Assembly: GCA_900555065.1 (NCBI GenBank)
Contig: USJY01000041.1
Span: 1-8,777, forward strand
Source of the DNA: an uncultured Eubacteriales bacterium
GTDB lineage: Bacteria > Bacillota > Clostridia > Oscillospirales > UMGS1783
DNA: 8,777 bases
Direction of reading: 5' to 3'
In this document: positions 1 through 6,241 of the stretch, one piece after another
How the letters are laid out: each line of letters begins with the position of its first letter
Position numbering within the stretch: the stretch's first letter is position 1
Program-made: the position numbers and the translations under genes
The notes under the pieces: model-generated
Database searches by the model: none
What the model was told of the DNA's origin: nothing
What the model saw: the letters and a program-made list of their open reading frames with translations, nothing else

Positions 1-54
1 GCAAATGCGCCGAATCTGTCGGCAGCCTTTTCCCCGCCGAATCCGTTTGCATGA
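1..54 (+). CDS. Possible C-terminal end of an upstream rightward gene (partial)
   Basis: Reading frame 1 is open from the window edge and ends with TGA at 52-54, one base before the stem of a strong rightward terminator. That position is typical for the end of a gene. Only about 17 residues are visible (tail around AAFSPPNPFA), so no product can be named. Frame 2 is also open here but runs straight through the terminator, which makes it a poorer choice. The call rests only on the stop-to-terminator spacing. Confidence 0.35.
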   Translation, partial: ANAPNLSAAFSPPNPFA

Positions 55-55
55 A

Positions 56-99
56 AAAGACGCCCTGCATCCATGGATGCAGGGCGTCTTTCTGTTTTT
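56..99 (+). terminator. Intrinsic terminator, perfect palindrome
   Basis: Positions 56-91 are a perfect inverted repeat centred on CCATGG, with arms starting AAAGACGCCC. A T-rich tail follows to position 99. On the other strand the repeat is followed by a run of five T, so it could work in both directions. It most likely ends the gene that enters from the left edge, because the leftward operon has its own terminator at 170-200. Confidence 0.85.
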
Positions 100-169
100 C
101 CGGATTCCCGTATTCTAGCCGCGGGCACTTAACCGCACCAAGCGTTTGGCACATCCACTGAATGCCGGG

Positions 170-200
170 AAAACAGCGTGCGCCGCCCGCCGCTGTTTTT
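170..200 (-). terminator. Intrinsic terminator of the leftward DUF3842 operon
   Basis: AAAACAGCG (170-178) pairs with CGCTGTTTT (191-199). Inside, GCG (180-182) pairs with CGC (188-190), giving about 12 pairs with one bulged T and a 5-base loop. Read leftward, the hairpin begins about 10 bases after the TAG stop at 210-212 and ends in TTTT. Because the outer stem is A/T, it may also act rightward. Confidence 0.8.
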
Positions 201-209
201 CACATTATC

Positions 210-626
210 CTAGTTCTGCGCCGCGCTCCAGGCACGCACTGCCGCGGCCGCCTGATCGATGTACGCGCCCAACGGCAGTTCCTGCACGCCCACAAGGGTA
301 TGGCCGCAGCGGTTGAGCGGAATCAGAATCTTGTGCGCGCGGCTGCGGCTGACAGCCGCGGCCATAGCCGCCGTCACCTCGCCCAGAAGCGCGTCCGCCA
401 GCACAATGCCGATCGGGCCCAGGATAAGATCCGCGTCCCGGCATGCGACGACCGCCGGGTTCTCCCCTGTCGCACCGAAATCCGCGCCCGCTTTCAGCAT
501 GGCCGCGGTGGCGACGCTGTTGGTGCCGACAGCGGTGATCTCGGCCTGTACCTGCAGCTTGCGAATCCGTTCGATCAGCATGCCGCCGATCCGGCCTCCC
601 TGTCCGTCTATAATGGTAATGCGCAT
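210..626 (-). CDS. DUF3842 family protein
   Basis: This 138-residue protein matches the DUF3842 family as I know it. It starts with a hydrophobic strand and a glycine-rich DGQGGRIG turn (residues 7-14) that resembles a nucleotide-binding loop. This is followed by GTNS (34-37), a KAGADFGATGEN stretch, ADLILGPIGIV, an LLGEVT segment and LIPLNRCG. Length and motif order suggest a complete, intact, soluble Rossmann-like protein. Its biochemical role is not known to me. The ATG at 624-626 is preceded by GGGGGAG, and only 15 bases separate it from the stop of the upstream amidotransferase-like gene. The two are therefore very probably co-transcribed from the promoter at 1430-1458 and ended by the hairpin at 170-200. 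No catalytic residue can be assigned from sequence alone. Confidence 0.85.
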   Translation of the reverse strand: MRITIIDGQGGRIGGMLIERIRKLQVQAEITAVGTNSVATAAMLKAGADFGATGENPAVVACRDADLILGPIGIVLADALLGEVTAAMAAAVSRSRAHKILIPLNRCGHTLVGVQELPLGAYIDQAAAAVRAWSAAQN

Positions 627-641
627 TGCTTCTCCCCCTTT

Positions 642-1319
642 TTACAATCCGTCCGGCCGCGTGCGCGCAAGTTCTTCAGCCGCCGCGCAGAAAGCGCGCA
701 GCAACGGGTCGGGTGCGGGCGCCGGCAGAAAACGAGCGCCTACGTAAAACTTATGACGCGCAAGCTCCGCCGCGGCCATATCGCCGCGCGGGTCCTCTGC
801 CGCCACGCGCAGCCCGGCCCGCTCCAGCTGTGCGCGGTACGGTCCGCGCAAGCCGTATTCGCCGATATATTGCGCCTCAATATCCCGCTGTCCGTACGCC
901 GCGGCGAGCATGGAACCGGGCAAAAGTCTGCAGGAGTCCCGCCCGTAACCATTGTGAACGAACACGTCCGCCGCGTTTACCGAAAGGCCCAGCACGTCTT
1001 GGATATAATCCAGAACTGCAGCCGCAAACCCCGCGCCCAAGCCGAGAAACGGAATGTCCCGCTGCCGCGCGTAACGCGCTACGGCAGCCATTCCCTCCAT
1101 ACTGCCATTCCCGTCAATCCCGCCAACAGCGGCCACGCCGTCGACATCCCACAGCAGGCTGTGCAGGCGCGCGCGCGCGAGCTGGTCGGGCGCGACCAGA
1201 CGCAGCTGTGCGGACGGACACACGGCGTATATCCCCTTCTCCAGCGCTTTGTGCGCGCCGGCCGCCGCAAGCGCAATCCGTACCGGCGGCAAACTGGCCC
1301 CCGTTTCCCTGTACGACAC
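642..1319 (-). CDS. Stand-alone CTP synthase C-terminal-like amidotransferase, catalytic residues missing
   Basis: The 225-residue product resembles only the glutaminase half of CTP synthase (PyrG); the synthetase half is absent. Matching stretches are GSMEGMAAVARYARQRDIPFLG (roughly 72-93), AVLDYIQDVLGL (101-112), YIGEYGLRGPYRAQLERAGL (151-170) and the closing HKFYVGARFLP...PDPLLRAFCAAA (189-214). In CTP synthase the nucleophile lies in GICLG; here the motif is GLGAG, with Gly95 in place of Cys. The partner His-Glu of FHPEF reads FLPAP, so His is Leu198 and Glu is Ala200. Glutamine hydrolysis should be impossible, and a binding or regulatory role is inferred. Related stand-alone proteins are annotated in Clostridia as CTP synthase C-terminal region-related (seleno)proteins; no in-frame TGA is seen here. 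The start is GTG at 1317-1319, with AGGGAGGT about 6 bases upstream. It is the first gene of the operon with DUF3842. Confidence 0.8.
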   Translation of the reverse strand: MSYRETGASLPPVRIALAAAGAHKALEKGIYAVCPSAQLRLVAPDQLARARLHSLLWDVDGVAAVGGIDGNGSMEGMAAVARYARQRDIPFLGLGAGFAAAVLDYIQDVLGLSVNAADVFVHNGYGRDSCRLLPGSMLAAAYGQRDIEAQYIGEYGLRGPYRAQLERAGLRVAAEDPRGDMAAAELARHKFYVGARFLPAPAPDPLLRAFCAAAEELARTRPDGL

Positions 1320-1429
1320 GGCGATACCTCCCTTATTTGTTCCGAGAATGGCAAAAAGGCCTTCACTGAATAACTTTTAGCCCCTGTTGGGGATGGTGTT
1401 GTTCAATGAATGCCTTTGTCACGTACCGT

Positions 1430-1458
1430 ATTATATTCGGATTCGACAAAAAAGTCAA
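1430..1458 (-). promoter_or_regulatory. Sigma-A-type promoter for the amidotransferase-like/DUF3842 operon
   Basis: Read leftward, TTGACT (1458-1453) is followed by a 17-base spacer and a perfect TATAAT (1435-1430). Transcription should begin near 1423, leaving a leader of about 104 bases before the GTG at 1319. The leader contains a short CCCC-AACA-GGGG hairpin (1381-1392) but no recognisable riboswitch or attenuator. Confidence 0.8.
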
Positions 1459-1469
1459 TTGGATGGGTG

Positions 1470-1490
1470 CACAAATATTAATTATTTGTG
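1470..1490. repeat. Operator-like palindrome in the divergent intergenic region
   Basis: CACAAATA (1470-1477) and TATTTGTG (1483-1490) form a perfect 8-base dyad around TTAAT. The octamer AATTGGAT occurs on both sides (1457-1464 and 1491-1498). The dyad centre lies about 57 bases upstream of the predicted leftward start site, where an activator could bind, and about 170 bases upstream of the gldA start site. The regulator is unknown. The half-sites point the opposite way from Rex or CRP/FNR sites. Confidence 0.4.
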
Positions 1491-1636
1491 AATTGGATTT
1501 TGAGCATTTTTGTATAACGGCCCTTTCGTTGTTGGTTTATTTCACACCCAAGGCGGCTGTTTTACGCTGGTCACCAAATTTTTCAAGAGAAATTTACAAT
1601 AACATCACAAAAAAAGTACACAATAACGCCCGGATG

Positions 1637-1645
1637 TGGTATACT
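1637..1645 (+). promoter_or_regulatory. Extended -10 promoter of gldA
   Basis: TG-G-TATACT (1637-1645) is an extended -10 element about 43 bases before the gldA ATG. The -35 region (TACACA at 1617-1622, spacer 17) is weak, as is usual for extended -10 promoters. The octamer ACAATAAC occurs twice just upstream (1596-1603 and 1620-1627), possibly a regulator site. Confidence 0.6.
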
Positions 1646-1688
1646 AAAAATGCAAATATCATAATACAATAAGGAAGGGGAATACACC

Positions 1689-2777
1689 ATGACACGCAGG
1701 ACATACGCGCCCACGAAATACATTCAGGGGAAAAATGAACTGCAAAATCTTTACGCCGCAATTCAGCACCTGGGAACTGCGGGAGCATATGCCGTCGTAG
1801 ACCCGTATATTCTGGACAATTACCGGCAGAACATCGAAGCGAGCTTTACCGGAACGCCCCTGCCTCTGCACATGAATCGTTTTGAGGGCGAATGCAGCCA
1901 GCCTGAAATCGACCGTCTGCTTGCCGACGTAAAGCGTACAGGCGCAGATATCGTGCTCGGAATCGGCGGCGGCAAAGCGCTGGATACGGCCAAGGCGGTT
2001 GCTTTCTACGCGGAACTGCCCGCCGTCATTATTCCCACCGCAGCGTCCACGGACGCGCCTTGCAGCGCCCTGTCCGTGCTCTACACGCCGGACGGGCAGT
2101 TTGACAAATATCTGTTCCTCCGCAACAATCCCGACCTTGTGCTTGTCGATACTGCGATCGTCGCAAACGCGCCCGTGCGCCTGCTCGTTTCTGGCATGGG
2201 CGACGCGCTGGCGACCTACTTTGAAGCGCGCGCCTGCCAGCGCAAAGGCGCCGTATCCATCGCGGGCGGCGTCTGCTCGGTCGCCGCGCTCGCGCTCGCC
2301 GAAGCCTGCCTGGACACGCTGTACAGCGAGGGTTACAAGGCAAAGCTCGCGGCAGAGCAGCACACTGTCTCCTCCGCTGTGGAGGACATTATCGAAGCGA
2401 ATACCTACCTGAGCGGCCTGGGCTTTGAAAGCGGCGGCCTGGCCGGCGCGCACGCCATCCACAACGGATTGACCGTTCTGCCCGAATGCCATAAGATGTA
2501 CCACGGCGAAAAAGTGGCGTTCGGCACACTTGTCCAGCTGGTTTTGGAGAACGCGCCGGACGAAGAGATCGAAGAGCTACTGGCTTTCTGCCGTAAAATC
2601 GGCCTGCCCACCAACCTCGCCATGCTCGGCGCGGCGGACGTGCCCAGAGAGCGCATTATGGCCGTGGCGGAAGCTGCCTGCGCGCCGTCTGACACACTTC
2701 ATAACATGCCGTTCCCCGTCACGCCGGAGGATGTATACAGCGCTATTCTCGTTGCCGACCAGCTTGGCAGCAACTGA
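1689..2777 (+). CDS. gldA: Glycerol dehydrogenase (NAD-dependent, zinc-containing)
   Basis: This 362-residue member of the iron/zinc-containing alcohol dehydrogenase superfamily matches GldA in length and motifs. GldA oxidises glycerol to dihydroxyacetone with NAD+ in the cytoplasm. The N-terminal half is the NAD-binding domain, with GIGGGKALDTAKA at residues 91-103 and PTAASTDAPCS at 116-126. The helical C-terminal half carries the metal ligands: Asp172 in SGMGDALATYFEA, His255 in AGAHAIHNG and His272 in MYHGEKVAFG. These correspond to the Asp-His-His zinc site of characterised glycerol dehydrogenases. The ATG follows AGGAAGGGG (1672-1680) with 8 bases of spacing. It is transcribed alone from an extended -10 promoter and ends at a strong hairpin. 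No dihydroxyacetone kinase lies beside it, so use of the product downstream cannot be judged here. A related 1,2-diol dehydrogenase activity is the main alternative. Confidence 0.92.
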   Translation: MTRRTYAPTKYIQGKNELQNLYAAIQHLGTAGAYAVVDPYILDNYRQNIEASFTGTPLPLHMNRFEGECSQPEIDRLLADVKRTGADIVLGIGGGKALDTAKAVAFYAELPAVIIPTAASTDAPCSALSVLYTPDGQFDKYLFLRNNPDLVLVDTAIVANAPVRLLVSGMGDALATYFEARACQRKGAVSIAGGVCSVAALALAEACLDTLYSEGYKAKLAAEQHTVSSAVEDIIEANTYLSGLGFESGGLAGAHAIHNGLTVLPECHKMYHGEKVAFGTLVQLVLENAPDEEIEELLAFCRKIGLPTNLAMLGAADVPRERIMAVAEAACAPSDTLHNMPFPVTPEDVYSAILVADQLGSN

Positions 2778-2791
2778 CCCTCCTTTTAGCC

Positions 2792-2825
2792 GCAAAAAAG
2801 GGCCGCGAATGCGGCCCTTTTTTGC
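2792..2825 (+). terminator. Bidirectional intrinsic terminator after gldA
   Basis: GCAAAAAAGGGCCGC (2792-2806) pairs perfectly with GCGGCCCTTTTTTGC (2811-2825) around a GAAT loop. The stem starts 14 bases after the gldA stop. The A and T runs make it symmetrical, so it should also end the convergent xre-like transcript coming from 2866. Confidence 0.92.
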
Positions 2826-2865
2826 GCGCAGCCGGCGCCGCTGCGAAAAACACTCCGGCATCCGG

Positions 2866-3085
2866 TTATACTCGCCTGTACGCGCGCTTTTCGCCTGTCC
2901 TTCCGATCAGATACTCCACGCTGGCGTTTGAGGACGACGCGAGTTTAACAATTAAGAAGCAGAGGACTGTCCCGTTCTTCGCGCTCATATTCGGAATAAA
3001 GAGACTGGTCGCGCCGCAGGCGATCCGCAGTCTCTTGCCGCGTCGGGTCATGATCTTCCCGCATATCCCTGATTTTCAATTTCAT
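2866..3085 (-). pseudogene. Frameshifted Xre-family helix-turn-helix regulator
   Basis: Read leftward, ATG at 3085-3083 opens MKLKIRDMREDHDPTRQ...QSLYSEYEREERDSPLL, the usual start of a small Xre/Cro-C1 helix-turn-helix protein. This frame stops at TAA (2947-2945) after 46 codons. The family's next segment continues in another frame as LIVKLASSSNASVEYLIGRT, then EKRAYRRV, ending at TAA 2868-2866. The total of 220 bases is 73 codons plus one. Removing one base near 2954-2960 (a CTTCTT repeat) restores a 72-residue protein that lines up without gaps to the family pattern. GGGGAG lies 10 bases before the ATG. Some usual positions are altered (PTRQETAD where LTQ..LAD is common), which fits decay. 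A sequencing error or an ongoing one-base length change is the alternative explanation. Confidence 0.8.
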
Positions 3086-3089
3086 ACGG

Positions 3090-3110
3090 TATCATCTCCC
3101 CATAATGATA
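3090..3110. promoter_or_regulatory. Possible autoregulatory dyad over the xre-like ribosome site
   Basis: TATCAT (3090-3095) and ATGATA (3105-3110) form a 6-base dyad with a 9-base gap. The gap holds the GGGGAG ribosome site of the frameshifted xre-like gene. Small Xre repressors often bind dyads at their own start. No clear promoter is visible, so this is only suggestive. Confidence 0.3.
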
Positions 3111-3165
3111 GGTAAGGACAATATGTGCTAGCAGGGAATTGGACGAATAGAATCTAATTTGTTAT

Positions 3166-3190
3166 ACGCAGCTATGCTGCGTTTTTGTTT
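3166..3190 (+). terminator. Orphan rightward intrinsic terminator
   Basis: ACGCAGC (3166-3172) pairs with GCTGCGT (3176-3182) around TAT, followed by TTTTGTTT. The U tract exists only for rightward transcription, yet no rightward gene or clear promoter is visible between the gldA terminator and this point. It may end an unseen short transcript or be a leftover of a lost gene. Confidence 0.6.
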
Positions 3191-3515
3191 TATACCCGGA
3201 GCCTGCATATTTTATGCATACCCGGTTTGCTTTATAATAGCCGCAGTCGCCGGGACAGCTGAAAGGTTGCGCAAACATAGCCTGCGCCCATTCCATCGAC
3301 GCATCGGAAAAACGTAGCCGCCCGCGTTTTAAAATGGCGCGAACCCCCTCCAATAAACATGCCATAAAAGCGGCGGCTACGCATACACAGCCGGAGAAAT
3401 CCTGTTCAATTAAGGGAAACAAGAAATATCAATAACAATTCCTGTTTGTATTTTCTTTCAATGTATAATTCAGCAGCCTCACAGATTCAGCGCAAAATCA
3501 AAATAGGAATTCATT
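3191..3515. other. Gene-poor stretch with inverted repeats
   Basis: I find no gene I can support here. A leftward open frame at 3162-3422 (86 codons, TTG start, cysteine-rich tail around SCPGDCGYY) lacks a ribosome site and has third-position GC of only about half, unlike the neighbouring genes. It also ends inside the orphan terminator. It could be a remnant. The stretch contains a 10-base inverted repeat at 3313-3381, a rightward TATAAT at 3233-3238 without a good -35, and an AT-rich segment at 3421-3515. No strong terminator follows the ATPase stop; only a weak 6-pair AT hairpin (3501-3506 with 3516-3521) is present. Confidence 0.5.
3313..3381. repeat. 10-base perfect inverted repeat enclosing a smaller hairpin
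   Basis: CGTAGCCGCC (3313-3322) is the exact reverse complement of GGCGGCTACG (3372-3381), with 49 bases between them. Inside, CGCG-TTTTAAAATGG-CGCG can form a second hairpin. The unit has no target-site duplication that I can see, so it is reported only as a repeat. Confidence 0.5.
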
Positions 3516-6017
3516 CTATTTCCTGCGTTTCAGATATTTTACAAGTTCGTACCAAAGCGTAGCCGCGGCGGCGGCCGCCGCCGCGCAAAGCAGCCAGGGC
3601 AGAGGCAGGGCCGCAAGTTTTAAAAAACCGTTGAGCGGGGTGTACATGCATGCAAACAGCAGGAGCAACGCCCCGCCGGCAGCCGCCCAGAACACGCCGT
3701 CCCGCGCAAGCCGCCGCATGGATTGCCAAGCGCTGTCAACTGCCGAACAGTTCACCAGCACCAGCAGCAGATTTGCCAGAATCAGCACGGTCAGCCCAAC
3801 GCTGCGCGCCGCAGCCGCGCCGCTTTGGGCAAGCGCCGTGTAATAACCGCCAAACGCGGCCGCAAAAATCGCCAATCCCTGCGCCGCGCTTTTGCCAAGG
3901 GTGCGCGCCGTCAGCAGGCGTTCCGAAGGCGAACGTGGCGGGCGCTCCATAATATCGGCTTCGGCAGGCAGCCGTTCCAGCACAATCGAACAGGTGGGGT
4001 CAATGATCAGTTCAAGCAGGACGACGTGCAACGGCAGCAGAAAAATAGAAGCGGATGGAATGCCGAGCATAGGCGCAAGCAGCGCGGACAATGCAATCGG
4101 GATATGGATGGCAAACACATATCCCACCGCTCTGCGTATGTTATCGTAAATCCTGCGCCCGTCCCGAACGGTCCGGACAATCGTCGAAAACTGGTCGTCG
4201 AGCAATATAAGGTCGGCAGCCTCGCGCGCCACCTCGCTGCCCCGCCCGCCCATGGCGACGCCAATGTTTGCGCATTTCAGGGCGGGCGCGTCGTTCACGC
4301 CGTCCCCGGTCATGGCGACAATTTCACCGTTTTCCTGCAAAGCCTTCACAATCCGCATCTTGTGCTCCGGCGCCACGCGTGAAAAAACAGACGTCGCGCC
4401 GACAGCTGCGCGCAGCTGTTCGTCGCTCATTGCGTCGAGTGCGTCGCCCGTGACAGGCGCGCCGACAGAGCGAATACCGACTTTGTCCGCAATTGCGGCG
4501 GCTGTTACGCCGTTGTCCCCCGTAATCATGATCACGCGGATTCCAGCACGCTGCAGCTCGGCTATATCCTCCCGCACACCTTCCCGCGGCGGGTCGGCAA
4601 GTCCCGTAAGGCCGCACAGGCGCAGCCTGCATTCGTCCAGCCGCGTCGGGATTTCGGCGCCGCAGTCCAGCCGCGCCGCGCCCACGGCGATCACGCGCAG
4701 TCCCTGCGCCGCCATATGCCTGGCCTCGTCCCGCGCCGCGGCAAGCGCGTCGTCTTTCAGCCCGCACAGGGGTAGAATACTTTCCGGACTGCCCTTTGCA
4801 GCCAGGATCAGGCCGTCGCCGCGCCGCCAGACATGCCCCATCATCTTTTGCCGGCTTGTAAAGGCGTATTCCGCCGCCAGCTCGCCGCAAAACAGCGTTT
4901 CGCGCGCAAACCCCATTTCGGCGCAGTAGTCCAGCATCGCCCGCTCCATTGGGTCGTACGCGTCCGGCTCGCACGCAAGGCCCATCATTTCACACAGCTC
5001 CCGCTCGCCACCGTCCACAGCCCATGTCCGCTGTACCTGCATACGGTTCTGCGTAACGGTGCCCGTTTTGTCAACGCACAGCACGCTGACCGCGCCCAGC
5101 GTCTCCACGCCGGGCAGGCTGCGCACAAGCGCCCGCTCCCGTGCAAGCCGCCATGCGCCCATGGACAAAAACACAGTGAGGATTACGGGGAACTCCTCAG
5201 GAATCATCGCCATGGCAAGCGTGATGCCGGCCAGCACGCTTTGCGTAAACCGGTCTGCCGGGCTGGCGCCGGCAATATTGAACCAGGTCGCAACGCAGAC
5301 CAATGCGAAAAGAATGCCGGCCACAGCCGCACAGGTCCGTACCAGCGCGCCGGTCTGCCGTTTGAGCGGCGAAACCTGCGTGGGCGCCGCGGCCGTGCCC
5401 AGGCCGATTTTTCCGTATTCAGTCTGCGCGCCGATGCGCTCCACCCGCACGGCGGCGGAGCCCTGGGTCACAAGCGTCCCGGCGTAACAGTAGTCCCGCC
5501 GCCAGTAACCGCCGCCGCCCGTCCGTACCGACTTCCATACACCCTCCGACTCTCCCGTCAGCATGGATTCGTCCACGCACAGGTCGCTGCACTGTACGAT
5601 CGCGCCGTCCGCGGCAATCTTATCCCCCTCGCTCACCAGCATCAGGTCGCCGGGCACCAGATCGGCGCTCGGAATCCACTGCTCCCGTCCGTCGCGCACC
5701 ACCCGCGCCTTTGGCGCGGAAAGGTCGCGCAGTGCGCTGAGCGTTCTGTCGGTTTTCCACTCCTGTATTACGTCGATCCCTACAATTCCCGCTACAAAGA
5801 CCAGCATTACCGCGCCGTCGCGCGGCTCGCCCAGCGCAAAGTAGATCGCCGCCGCCGCAAGCAGCAGCAGAAACATCGGCTCACAGACCATGCGCAGCAG
5901 CTTTTTCAGCGCGCCGCCCTTTTTCTGCGGCCTTAGCTCGTTTTTTCCGCAGCGCGCCTGCAGCCGCTCCGCCTCTTCCGTCGTCAGGCCGCTTGGCCTG
6001 TTCTGTCCGTCCGTCAT
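3516..6017 (-). CDS. P-type cation-transporting ATPase, probable Co/Ni/Fe(II) exporter
   Basis: An 833-residue P-type ATPase of the inner membrane. It has an actuator-domain TGES (154-157), a phosphorylation motif CVDKTGT with Asp316, nucleotide-domain KGSPE (408-412), DPPR (475-478), TGDN (499-502) and TGDGVNDAP (570-578). Helix M4 carries PEEFPV (273-278), M5 FAIHIP with His638, and M6 LELIIDPTCS with Glu669 and Asp673. This belongs to a widespread PEEFP group of uncertain substrate. It lacks the CPx motif and N-terminal metal domains of P1B pumps, and lacks the M5 and most of the M6 calcium ligands of SERCA. The NiCo riboswitch in its leader points to transition-metal efflux. The ATG at 6015-6017 has GGGAGG 8 bases upstream. 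An in-frame ATG at 6047 is rejected because that ribosome site would fall inside the gene. Confidence 0.9.
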   Translation of the reverse strand: MTDGQNRPSGLTTEEAERLQARCGKNELRPQKKGGALKKLLRMVCEPMFLLLLAAAAIYFALGEPRDGAVMLVFVAGIVGIDVIQEWKTDRTLSALRDLSAPKARVVRDGREQWIPSADLVPGDLMLVSEGDKIAADGAIVQCSDLCVDESMLTGESEGVWKSVRTGGGGYWRRDYCYAGTLVTQGSAAVRVERIGAQTEYGKIGLGTAAAPTQVSPLKRQTGALVRTCAAVAGILFALVCVATWFNIAGASPADRFTQSVLAGITLAMAMIPEEFPVILTVFLSMGAWRLARERALVRSLPGVETLGAVSVLCVDKTGTVTQNRMQVQRTWAVDGGERELCEMMGLACEPDAYDPMERAMLDYCAEMGFARETLFCGELAAEYAFTSRQKMMGHVWRRGDGLILAAKGSPESILPLCGLKDDALAAARDEARHMAAQGLRVIAVGAARLDCGAEIPTRLDECRLRLCGLTGLADPPREGVREDIAELQRAGIRVIMITGDNGVTAAAIADKVGIRSVGAPVTGDALDAMSDEQLRAAVGATSVFSRVAPEHKMRIVKALQENGEIVAMTGDGVNDAPALKCANIGVAMGGRGSEVAREAADLILLDDQFSTIVRTVRDGRRIYDNIRRAVGYVFAIHIPIALSALLAPMLGIPSASIFLLPLHVVLLELIIDPTCSIVLERLPAEADIMERPPRSPSERLLTARTLGKSAAQGLAIFAAAFGGYYTALAQSGAAAARSVGLTVLILANLLLVLVNCSAVDSAWQSMRRLARDGVFWAAAGGALLLLFACMYTPLNGFLKLAALPLPWLLCAAAAAAAATLWYELVKYLKRRK

Positions 6018-6100
6018 AAAAGAATCCTCCCTTTCGCCGCAAGGCATGTTTGAGTTCTCCTATGGCACTCCATGTCCAAAAGCCGCCGCCCGAAGGGCAA

Positions 6101-6141
6101 ATAAAAAGCACCTGCGGGACAACTACTGTCCCGCAGATGCG
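6101..6141 (-). terminator. Riboswitch-controlled intrinsic terminator (attenuator)
   Basis: Read leftward, CTGCGGGAC (6136-6128) pairs with GTCCCGCAG (6120-6112), and the stem extends to flanking GCA/TGC. A U-rich run (TTTTTATTT) follows at 6107-6099. The 5' arm overlaps the 3' strands of riboswitch helices P4 and P1, so the metal-bound aptamer and this terminator exclude each other. Ligand binding should therefore allow read-through into the ATPase about 84 bases further on. Confidence 0.9.
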
Positions 6142-6211
6142 CATTTTCATCCGCTGCCGCTCGCCTGCGGCCCGGCCCCACGCCCTTTCGGGCGTCGCCT
6201 GCTCAGTTTGT
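6119..6211 (-). promoter_or_regulatory. NiCo (czcD) riboswitch aptamer
   Basis: The leftward leader matches the NiCo riboswitch architecture from memory of the family. It begins ACUGAGCAGGC. Next come hairpin ACGCCC-GAAA-GGGCGU, the conserved GCCGGGC segment, hairpin GCCGC/GCGGC, helix GCGGAUG/CAUCUGC with an AAAAUGCG loop, and closing GGGACAGU. P1 pairs ACAA-ACUG (6211-6204) with CAGU-(AG)-UUGU (6128-6119). All four helices of the junction can be drawn, with only one G-U pair in P4. This class binds Co2+ and Ni2+, and Fe2+ has been reported as a physiological ligand. It turns genes on by blocking a terminator, as the overlap with the hairpin at 6101-6141 predicts here. A further CCGCAG segment in the upstream leader could pair with the terminator arm. 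Confidence 0.93.
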
Positions 6212-6241
6212 ACTGTTGATTTCTCATTCCCTGCGGAATGG

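Noticed and set aside
162..1373. 403-codon rightward open frame
   Set aside because: It lies antisense to the DUF3842 and amidotransferase-like genes, is basic and low in complexity, has no ribosome site, and matches no family I know. The opposite strand carries clear family motifs.
1470..1490. Rex or CRP/FNR operator
   Set aside because: The half-sites are oriented outward (ACAA...TTGT), opposite to the TTGT...ACAA or TGTGA...TCACA order of those regulators.
1406..1672. 88-codon rightward open frame in the divergent intergenic region
   Set aside because: It covers both divergent promoters and the palindrome, is AT-rich unlike the local genes, and shows no family motif.
3162..3422. 86-codon leftward open frame with a cysteine-rich tail
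   Set aside because: TTG start without a ribosome site, third-position composition unlike its neighbours, and its end falls inside a terminator stem. It may be a remnant but cannot be supported as a gene.
6018..6047. Upstream start for the ATPase at 6047
   Set aside because: The strong GGGAGG site that fits the ATG at 6017 would lie inside the coding region, and the ten extra residues are not family-like.
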